DNA of 64,000 nt from positions 14,586,609 through 14,650,608 of the forward strand of contig NC_091149.1 in the NCBI RefSeq assembly GCF_041381155.1. The letters run 5' to 3'. Below the pieces are notes generated by a model. That model was not told the DNA's origin, made no database searches, and saw only the letters and a program-made list of their open reading frames with translations. This DNA comes from Argopecten irradians. Lineage: Eukaryota > Mollusca > Bivalvia > Pectinida > Pectinidae. Shown in pieces: positions 25,201-37,200 of the stretch. Numbering within the stretch: the first letter of the stretch is position 1; each line of letters opens with the position of its first letter. The position numbers were made by a program, and so were the translations under genes.

Positions 25201-28200
25201 CATACATCCAGTCACCACAACATATCACAGCCGCAAAAACCATACATACATCCAGTCACCACAACATACCACAGCCTCCAAAATCATACATACATCCAGT
25301 CACCACTACATATCACAGCCCGACAAACCATACATACATCAAGTCACCACAACATATCACAGCCTCCCAAATTATAAATACATCCAGTCACCACAACATA
25401 TCACAGCCTCCCAAACTATAAATACATCCAGTCACCACAACATATCACAACCTCCCAAATCATACAAACACATTGGATGCCCATGACTTTAATTAAGACG
25501 TGATCTTACAAACAAAGTGGTACGACGATTAACTATCGCGAACCAAATCATGTGCAATTTTACATGTGACATAAGTTAGTAACTGATGTTTTTCATGTCT
25601 AACAAACACAAGTGAGTGATTTTTTTTTAATTTCGAAAAGACACGAGCCTAAACAAACCAACAAGTGTCTTTTTGAAGTTAAAAAATACCGATGAGAGTT
25701 CACATCAACTTCATTAATAACAGTCATGCGTTGAGAAACTTGTCTATCTCATAATTTCATCCCTTTCTTACCGTGGTAATCCGTTGTTTCGTCTGCATTC
25801 CAGGTAACTAAACACCAAATACTGTGCCATAATATACTATGGGGCAACATCTTCAGGGGTGTTACAGATGAAATGAGAGACATAAAGGACCCTTACTCTC
25901 TGTAATTCTTCAAAAGAAGTAATTTGAGGTTTTCCTTGTAAAACTAAATTTCATAATGTAAAACTTAACAGAGTCCAGCCCTCATTTTGGTTTCTGTCCA
26001 AAATTATTGCCTCCCCTTTTCTATATATCTTGCGCCGCGCAATTGTGGCTTCATAGATTAAGAATGTGGTGTGCCAAAAAATGTCCATGGTGGTAAAATG
26101 TGTGTGAAGTGTTCAACCTCGATAGTTGTCTACCATTTCAGATTGTGGTCGTCTTGTATGCCGAACCCTGGCCCTTGCTCCCTATTGCATGATCGTAAGA
26201 GGCGACTAAATTTAGGATCTTATCTTTTCTTTCTCCTAAATTACTTTATTCTTCCTAACGTCTCCCTTGACACCACCTCACTTTTGGCCTTTAGTTGAGC
26301 GCTCGCCCCTGTGAGGAAGGCTCTGGGTTCTGTCCCCTGGCCGAGACACACCAAAGTCTATAAAAGTGGTAGTTTCTGCTCCTGCTTAGCGCTCAGATTA
26401 ACGGGAGTGGGACGACTGGTTCGCCCGTTGTCAGTATAATGTGACCGGGTGGGGTGTGTTGCTTGGTGTCTTCGGCGGCATGCTTCAGTGATATAGCACT
26501 ATAAAAAGGGCAACAGTTCCACTATACAAGAAGACATAACACGAATATACCGCAGTCTCCCAAAACACGCACCTCGCACAACATACACACAAGCACTGCA
26601 TACATGGGAGGCCGTCCTTACATGACCATAGCTGTTGATAGGACGTTAATCAATCAAACAAACAAACAAAATCGTGGGGTAATGCATTTTTTGTCCAGAA
26701 CTACTCAAATCACTCTTACAGTAGTGTGTCTATCTTATTAGGTGCATGCTCCTGTCGAAAAACCAATTTCATCATCTCATCGCTGGTTATGTATTGCATT
26801 TGTTTAACGTTTGTGTGTTTGCCTCGGGTGTGGGTACATTGTACATATTGTACATGCTTTATTGTATTACCATACCATTTGAAATTCCAACGTTATCAAT
26901 TAAAGCGCTTAACAATGATACAGAATTTGTCAATATTTTATGCTGCATGTTTCATAAGGAATGTAGAATACTATATTTATGACATATTTTGCCTCGTTGT
27001 TATGTATTAACAGAATAAGCCTCACTTAATTGTCCCTTTAATCACAATTTCAATTTTGATTTCTGTACTTTCATCAGTATTGGTCATTTATTAGGACGCA
27101 CTGGTTTAAATTATTTAGAAGGTAAAATAAGATGGAGTTGTTTGGGGCAAGTGATTTAATAAGATGTCTTTGGGTAACAAGTTTGTCAAGTGCATGTATG
27201 TACTGACTGCTTGTAAGTGTGTTTTCTCGGTGTACTCTGACTATTCTCTATCATATCCTTAAATGATCATGCAATAAAAACTGATTCTGATATTTCATTT
27301 AAATAATGGCATGACATTGGCATGACGATTTTTAAATGTCTTGAACACTGTATATAATTATCATAATAGTCAGAGCCGAGGTGGTCAAGTGATTAAGATG
27401 TCCCGACATATTAACACATGCCTAGCTCATCTCTGGGTCACTCTTGTCACTGGTTTTTCTCCGGGCACTCCGGCTTTCCTCCACCAAGAAACCGCACATT
27501 CTTACATTACCCTTGCTGATATTAGGACGGTAAACTAATACAACCTACTGATGTGTTAGTCTCCGCTAACCCTATTTTATCAAAGAGAAACGTTTTTTTC
27601 CCATATAAATAAGAAACTGGTAATAATAGACAATATCGGTATGCCTAAACAAGAAATTCATTACAATAGTATTTCTATATTTTGGCTATTTTTGTTTTAA
27701 TCGTGTTTAGTATTATGCTCGAAAATGAACAAATAAGCGAATTGGCTCACTTTATTCAATCCAATTAAAAAAATGTAAAGATGAAGTAATACCAAAAAAT
27801 GTGTCCAAAACAAATAAAATTAAATGGTACAATAACTTAACCGATATTACTTAATTTTGTTTTAAATGTATATTGAGAGATATATATGATTTTTATATCT
27901 TTTCTCAAAAGATGTTGTTTAATAATTATAAAATATTGTTTGCACCGGAATTGGTTGGGAGATATTTTTTAGTCAAACTACTGGGTCCTACCAGTAGTCG
28001 TTAAGGAAGAGTAGTCGTGATTTGGGAAAAATATTTGTTTATATCCCATGAAATATATTATTTCCACATAAACTAAACCACGCAATCATGCAGTATTCGT
28101 AAGCATCTATCTCATATTTTACAAAACTGTTACTAGTATTTTGTAACTTGATTGATCCATAATTATATAGTATTTTTACATTTAAAGATAATGATACGTT

Positions 28201-31200
28201 CTTATGACATACAGTTGTTAGCAAACTAAACTTGGTATATAGTGCACTCTGTAGTGCACACGTAGTGAACAACGTAGTGCACTAGACTAATCATTGTAGT
28301 GCACTAGAGTGCACTACGATGTGAACTCCAGTTCACTACAGTGTTAACGCTACTAGTGCACTACAGTGTTAACTCTAGTGCATTACGTAGTGCACTTCAG
28401 TTTTACAGTGCCTGTACGTGATACACACATGTTCCAGTATAACCTTACAAATACAAGTGCATGCAAATTTGTGGTATAACTTATATTCATTTTGAAATAA
28501 ATAAATGGATGAATTTTCCGGATACCATATGGATACTTACAATTACTAACATTGAATTGTAATATGGTGGATGAAAGAAATCCCAACAGTGTGCATGGAC
28601 AATTAAAATTGTATTTTTAGATACAGTGTTCATGAAGCTACAGTTGTTCTAGCTAGATTATAGGTTTTACCAGAAATTTATTCAATATATTAATTTAATA
28701 TCTGATTTTACACGTTCATTCACGTAATCACATCCTTTTCTTGGACTAGTATGTATGATGGTCGTATGTATAACTGAGCCAGCATGTTAGTTAAATTTCA
28801 GGTCAAACAATTCATGTCCAGAGGGCAGAATAAGTATCAGAGTGGCGAAATACACATACAATATACATGTAGCTAGGTAGCTACATTGTATATAGGTTTT
28901 GGGTGGGGCTGGGGTATAAAGGAGCCCAAGGGGTATAGTCTCGAAGCATGTTTGGAATACACATATATACATGTACATGTAGTATAAATCTAACTATATA
29001 GTACATGAGTAATAAACCCCTCTCTATCTCCTCAAAAAATATAAATAAAATAAAAACAAGATACAAAACAATGTGAATACATTATCTTCATTTTGAGGGA
29101 AAAAACAATATTATAACATTATTCCGTAGGGAATCCCGCGACTTGCTACAGTAGAATCTGAGCAAAAATTAGATTACCTGCTGTCAAATGAAAGGGGGAT
29201 AACTCTTAAATGGGAGAGGGATATCTTTGCCTTTTACCGTGATGAGAAGACGATAATTATGGAAATATTTAAGCAAGATCACTGTCCACGCAATCTAGCA
29301 TTCCTTGACGGATCGTGCTATTGCGTGGGCATAAAAAGTCACGCTATCTGACATTCCGCGACGAATCGCGCTATTGCATGGACGCCCATATAGGCTGACG
29401 ATCCGTCACGGACCGTGTCATTGCGTGGAAACTTTGCACACGAATGTCCACTTCCACGTGAGCTGTACTGTATGCGGGTACAGTGTATACCTGTATCCCT
29501 ATGTACAATGTACAGTACATGTATATCAGTGTATGTGACAGACTTTTATACCAATTACACATCAATTAAATATGATAACAATTAAATAATTAACTTGTAC
29601 ACGTATGTAGTTAGAAATCCTTAATGTGTATATGGTAAAAATATTGTATTTTATATGTATGTGTAAACACTAAAACACAACATGAATTATATTCGACACT
29701 CCACATTATTTTAATGTACATGCAGGTCGATGATCATCACTGTTAGTTAATAATCTTTTATTAAATGCACACAACTTTTGCTGCTTAATTTTGATATCGA
29801 TTTTATATGTTTATTCATATATATACGGTATATAGAAATAAATCAAAATTTAATATATCAATCAAAACATACTTCAAATATTATGATGTAATACATGTGT
29901 AGAAATATGTGTTTAAACAGAAATAAGGATTTGATTTAAATAATTAGACTCATCAATGTGGTTCTTTTATCATATGGAATGATTTCGCAAATTTAATTGA
30001 CTGATCGTCCCAATCGCACAGCTGTTAAATAACCATATAAATTTCTTGCTAGAATTAATTAACAGAGTCAGATACATATAAAATTTATATTTGTATGTCT
30101 CTAACAGAGTTATTTGGGTACAAAGGAAGCTAATAATAAGAACTTTTTAATTAATTTCAACTTAATTAATTTCAGTTAAATTGTTAACCCCTGACAAAAT
30201 GCAAAGTTCTGTAACTTTTCAAAAATCAAAATTCATAGGGCACCTGTTCACCTGTATTTTTAGGAATCACAATTTCTGTAATAATTGAACTGGCTTCATA
30301 GGTAATTACATGATTAGGTGAGGGGGCAGTCATGCATGACAAAGCAAGTGACCCCCTAGCTTGGTTATTGCCCTCGGCCTAGAGCCTGGCAAGTACAGGT
30401 AAAATTCACCAAGCGACTGATGAGGGTATAATAAAAGTCTATAACATATTGGAACAATAAAAGGCTAATATGAATTCCACAGAAAACTGAATTTAAATCA
30501 TTGAAATATCGCATAAGTCATTACGTGGTCTTACGGGCTACTGAAATACCGCAGTGTACTGTTGTGAAAACACTTGTACAATTTTTAACGTATAACTAGT
30601 ATAATAAACGTAACTAGATCCGTTTTATATAGTAAAATCACAAAAATCCATGTATTGATTTTGTTCTTACATTTATACAATTTATCTTGCTGGGTATCAA
30701 TTTGGGTACACATCATGTGACAAAACTGGAAGTTCGACATATGCTTGATAGTGAAAAAGCACTGTAATAACAAAAACAAAGCATAAATATAAAGTTTGTA
30801 TTCACTTCTTCAAAACAAAAAAGAAAAACGTGAAACACACCAAGCAAAAAAATGCCATATAAGAGAATATGCGTGTATTAGTATCAATTTGGGTACAATG
30901 ATGTAACGTGTTTGACATGTGAAACTGCAGTGAATATCTTATAATGTTGATCATATACATTGTCAAACTACCAGATTTTTTAGGTCATCTGACCGAAGGT
31001 CAGGATGACCTATTATCATCGTGTTTTGTCCGTCGTCGTGCGCCGTCCACCGTCCGCGAGACTATTTAAACAAAAGCCTACTCCTCCTTCATCCTTGGAT
31101 GGATTTCATCCATATTTAGTTTGAAACATCATTGGGGAAGGACAATCATATTTTATATAAATGAGCCTGGTCTGACCCCTAGGGGCTGAGGGGTTGGGCC

Positions 31201-34200
31201 CCAAAAGGGCAAATCTTCTTATTTTAAGCTTTAAAATCCTACTCCTCTTTCTTCCTGGGTTGATTTCATCCATATTTAGTGTAAAACTTCATTAGGGAAG
31301 GACCATCATATTCTATATAAATGAGCCTGGTCCGACCCTTAGGGTCAGAGGGGCGGGTCCCCAAAGGGACAAATTTTCTTAATTTTAGCTTTAAAATCCA
31401 ACTCCTCCTTCATCCTTGGATGGATTTCATCCATATTAGGTGTGAAACATTATTGGAGTAGGACAATAAATTTTTTTCATATAAATAAGCCTGGTCCGAC
31501 CCTTAGGGTCAGAGGGGCGGGGCCCCAAAAGGGCAAATTTTCTTAATTTTAGCTTTAAAATCCTACTCCTCCTTCATCCTTAGATGAATTTCATCTATAT
31601 TTATATTTGGTGTTAACCATCGTTGGGGAAGGAAAATCATATTTTATATAAATGAGGCTGGTCCGACTCTTAGGGGCTGAGGAGTGGGGCCACAAATGGG
31701 GAATTTTTCTTAAATTTAGCTTTAAAATCCTACTCCTGCGTCATTCTTGGATGAATTTCATCCATATTTGGTGTGAAACATCATTTGGGAAGGACAATCA
31801 TTTTTTATATAAATGGGCCTGGTCCGACCCCTAGGGGCTGAGGGATAGGGCCCCAAAAGGGCAAATTTTCTTAATGTTAGCTGGCCCACGTCCTGTTTTC
31901 AGATTTCGGTCTCCGATCTCAATGAAAATTGGTCTGTAGGGGTGATAATTGATGCCGAACAACATGCAAACATTTTCGTAAAGATTTTGGTATTCCAAAA
32001 TGGCCGCTGGCCATGGTCCACTTCCTTTTTTCGGGTTTAGTCTCCGATTTCAAAGAAAACTGGTCAATAGGGGTTTAGTTGATTCAGATGGGGGAACGTT
32101 AGGTGAGGACAGTCATATTTTACAAAGGACCGAACAAAGACCCATGGATGGGTTACAACCATATATGGATGAAGGGCTATCGAGTTTGTTCAACAAATGA
32201 CATTTACCTATTTCAGAAACTTACATATTCAACTAAGGAGTTCCTTGTATTGTTTATATTAATCGTTAACCAATACTTTATACTAAGACTTTGTTATTTT
32301 GTGCCATGAGTCAGATGACCGTTAAGGCCCATGGGCTTCTTGCTCACTTTGTCTTCTTTAGTTGTCACTTATATCTAGTTTACGGATATATTTGGCATTG
32401 TCGCATGGACGTGTCAATTTCCCTTTGATCTCGTCACGGTTTGATTGGTGCTATTTTTAGACTGCAGCTGAACACATGTGTCATCTGATAACGGGTATGG
32501 TTAATACTTAAAAGGTAGCAATTTAATCATACAATTAAGCAATATATTAGGAGAACATATTAAAACGACATCTGTCTCAGAGTCTGTACAGAAGACTGTC
32601 AGTTTACGAGTTGTTTTTAATCCATGCAGTGTAGCCTAGCCTTACGCTTGATTCAGTCGCTGCCATGATCAGACGTGGTACTGTAGTAGGTATACGAAAA
32701 ATAATCATAATAAACAACAGCAAACTCAAATATTAGTGAGCGAGTAATACTAACACCCGCCGATAGTGATAGCTTTAACAAGTAAAATACATAGCTAGGC
32801 ATACTAACCTGATATTGCCGACCGTTTCCTGAAAAGCGAAGCGGCTTTCAACATCAATCCGAACCAGTTCAAACCGGATACATAAGCGACACACCGTTAC
32901 CATGCAAATTCCTTCTACAAGGTGGGGCTTGTCGTATAACATTCCTTTGTGCGATTGAACGCCCCACACAGCACCCATTTCCACAATACACGCAATTCCC
33001 GACAAACATTTGGATATCATTGCAAGACTTATACAACGTTTTATAAATTCAAGTAATAATATAATAAAATAAACATATTTGTTCCTAAATACAACCCAAT
33101 TGTGAATGGTTAAATAGGTCAGAATAGCTTTGTAGGAGGGCGGCCCACAAGTCCCGGAATCTCGTCTGCCGTGGCAATTTACTGGGAACCTGCGAAATAC
33201 CACCAATTTACATGATCGTCTTGTGGTTGTTCTGTATAATATTTCCAAACACCAAAAATACCGGGTTGTTCCGAATTACTTAAACAATTGATTGGTAGAA
33301 TCTCAGTTTGTCAACTTTGGGCGTTTATTCGTTAGTACGAACTAAACAGAAACTAGCGATGTTAATGTCGATTTTTGCCTGTTTGAACCAAAATGTCTCC
33401 CTCTTTTTCGTACAGTCCACTACTATCTCAGACGATAGATCAGGATTTGCTTAATAATTATTGTAAAATATCGTTAAAACGTATCTGTCAGTTTCCTTAT
33501 TAGTCAACTTGCGGTTTTAAGCGCGTTGGTAGGTATAAGTTGTCATGTTAACATTCGTTCCGAAGGAACGATAACTCTGTTATCGCACCTAATTTCATAT
33601 TTGCGTCATAATATATAGTGCTTAAATAGAAAGCCAATATTCTGCCGTTTGTACTTTGAATATGCAACTACCTGCTATATAGTAAATGCAACGCAGGTTT
33701 TTTTCAATGCGCGTTAAAAAATAATGTGAATTTGAAAGACAGTCTGAATCAATGGGAATAGATGATTAACCGTGAGAGGCACCGAATGGGCCAGTGGGTA
33801 CAAGTAAACATAGACGATAATAGACTAGTATTAAGTTCGTCACATGATTTCCCATTGTGAACAATATACTGTTATGGGATTTAGATTTGTTTATAATTGT
33901 CATTTTATCGTGAAATTAGTTTGATATATGTGGGTAAATAATATGATATTTTAATGAAGGTATTGACATTATCCATTACAGACGGAATGCACTATTCAGG
34001 TATAATTATACGTCAAATGGAGCAATCGGGAAAATATTGGGAGGAATGACCTTCCTACTGGACACTCGGAATGTGTCGGAAAGAGGCAGTCTCTTGTTAA
34101 CATCAGACGTCAGGAATATCGGAAATATTGACGGTAATATGTACATTTTATATTTAAAATTTTACAATATTTTCCGATGGGTACATTGAGTATAAGGGTC

Positions 34201-37200
34201 ACCATATAGGTGACTCCGAATGTGATGTTTCCAAATTATCTATGAAACGAAGCGAGGATAATGATCCGGATGTTAATTAGATTGGTTTAGTGGTTGACAA
34301 AGTTTATGTGAAAACAGCTTTGTGTGAACAATCGATTTGAGTGTTAGAATTCCATGACTATTCAGAATCGATAGATACGTATTTACAAATTAATAGTGTT
34401 ATACATGTTCCAGTCCAATGTCAAAATGTCAGACGTACCACAATCTTTACGTGTATCCTAAACTGACCAATGGTTACTATCACTGACATTATAATCAGCC
34501 CCAGACTTTGTCATAGCTAAAGAAGGGACAAGCTTTGAAGGTGGGCGTTACTGTCGCTATAATCTCACAGTCTATGCAGACATGAAATTGGTCAATGTTT
34601 ATTCTTCTAACTGCCCTCAGTTTCGCAATGAGATCATCAATATGTGGATATAGCGACACTGATAGTAACACCAAAATATCGATGATGTGAATTGACATAT
34701 GTCGATACATGCCATGCTCACGTTGTTTAACTTAAACGGTGCAACCACAATGTACCATTGTTCAAACTACATGACTCATCTTTTGTCGCAGATAAAGACT
34801 CATGTTGAGGAAGGTCTTTCCTAGAAAAGACCAACATAGTATTGACCGACATCATCATGACACTTTGTGTTTGATTTATTGCAGATATTCTATTCAACCT
34901 AAACACTCATATGTACCAGTCCTCAATGCAAGGTACTGAAGAGGTTTTTAATAGTAATAACCAAGAAAGAATTAGCTCAACCAACCATAAAATAGTTTTC
35001 AGGGAACGCATCACTACTGAACAAAGACGACTAGTACGTCTCCGCTATGAAATGGAAGAAGGAGTTTTCGTCAAGAACTTGTCAATAAGATCTTCCGGAC
35101 CATTTGTCGTTAACATGACATTAAACGACGGATCACAGACATCTGAAGTAGCCGATGTAAGGATCAATGCTTATTTCCTAAAGTTAACGTCAATCTGATT
35201 GAAATACAGCTCTTTATTCTCGTTCTGTGTCATAGAAGATCCGACAACACGCCGTTAGAGGTCACGTCCTGATGACCTCAATACTCCTATTATAAGTTAG
35301 TTCAAATGTTCGCTGTACCGGAAATTAGCTTGAAACGACATTTCATCACATTTTTCTCGGATACAGTATGGCAAAAGACGGACTTAGCAGTAGGTTATAT
35401 TTTTTTACTTTGTTTTGTTTTCGCCATATCCGTACATAATAAGTGATGTAAATTCATTCAAAAAGATAATTTGGTTCCAGCAAAATTCATCCGCGCTACT
35501 CCAGGGGTTATTAAAAATAATACTAATCGGTCATGGCCACCATATGAGCCAAATTGACACCCCTCTTTATGAAGTATAGATTTGAAAGGTCACCAGAACG
35601 TGACCCTCATGGGACGTTGTCTGATAATTTTGCTGCATTCAGTGGAAAAGCATCACCATTATAGCATTGCCTAGCTGTTACACACTCTAGTAAACTATCT
35701 CTAACATGTGTTTTCTTTTTAGATTCTAAACTTTTACAAAGAATACAACAAACGAATCTTAACCATAGTAATCACCCCGGAGATGCCTGAACTTAAATTC
35801 ATATATGGTATGGAAGTAAATGTCATGTACACATGTAAGTAGGAGACAGTAACTCTGTGACATCATTTCCTCTATTAAAACTACATTTCGTTTGAGAATG
35901 ATTCATTGACTGATGATCTTGACGGAAAAAAATTACACAAGACTATAAAATGTCTCACAATAATACGATCAATACCCAGGTCAGTGCACAATGTTAGTAA
36001 AAACAATATTATACAAAAATACCATAATGGTGCTAAATGTAAACAAATGTATGATACATTCGTGAAATGAATTTTTCATAATTATGTCAACATCACAAAT
36101 AATAGGTAAATGTCCTCAGCAATGAGTATGAATTGAGAGTATATGGAAGTACATGAAGCAAGAAAGTGATACAAATCTGAATTTAATGTAAAACGATTAC
36201 AAACCCCTTAGATTACACTAACGGATATATATATATATTGTTCTTTTCCCCGTGATCGTAACATAATTTTGCAATGCACTATCATTTTTTAAGTTCGTTC
36301 TTCAATGAATGCATTAGATTAAGAATATAACTAATAGGTCTCCTATAAAATAAATACTGGTTATCAATTGCAATCTTATAACATGATTCGGAAAGAGCGT
36401 GCAATAAGGATGAATTATACCCAGTAATAATGCATCTACAGCAAAATTGGGTCAACAGTAAAAGTACCCACTCTCTGCATTATTAATTGATATTTATGTG
36501 GTATTAATATATAATTCTTGTTTTTATTGCAAATAGTTATACCTTTAATAATAATTAAATAATTTAATCTGCATAGGTAATACTAAAATTATTTTTTTTT
36601 ACTTAGAAAATTTGTTTGTTTGTTTTATTTACGTCCTATTAACAGCTATTACTCATGGCACATTCCGACTGTATGTGCACGGTCTTCTTCAGCCGAATGC
36701 GCTTCTGTTCAGTTTCCGATATTAAATTAATTTGGCTAAACCTGCAGATTGGTCTAAATTCGCGAAATTGAATGCCTCGCGATTTTTTTTATCTTACCTT
36801 ACCTATTAACGTCACATAAATGACGTTTTCAAAGACCACAAAGAAAATCCACGAAAATAAAGCCCCCGTGAATAAGTTTCAAACAGAAATTATACAATCG
36901 CGTTTAACAGCTTTACAGTACTGGAAAATGGTCAGTGAGGTGGCATACTGTGTAATACTATGTTGTTCACCACGGTTTTACAGATCTCCCCTATGACGTC
37001 GCTGATTACTTTGTTATACGGGGAAGATTCGGTAAGTCAGAACCAATACTAAGAGACATCATCTAAATGGCATTTCGTACGCATTCTATGACTTGGACTG
37101 TGTGAACATATCTCTGATCTGTCACAAAATGTAATCAAAGATGTCGCTACACGCAATTTGTTTATGGAAGTAATTTCATTTCAACCCATGTGTAACAGAT

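Noticed and set aside
21983-25486. Long plus-strand open frames of 160-230 codons rich in HTSSHHNIPQPPKPYIHPV-type text
   Set aside because: They are the 44-bp satellite read in all three registers; the unit simply lacks stop codons. They sit in an intron of copy A with no splice or start context.
26071-26298. 75-codon frame over the SINE 5' part
   Set aside because: It lies across the SINE boundary and is not maintained in the full SINE copy at 46,511-47,050.
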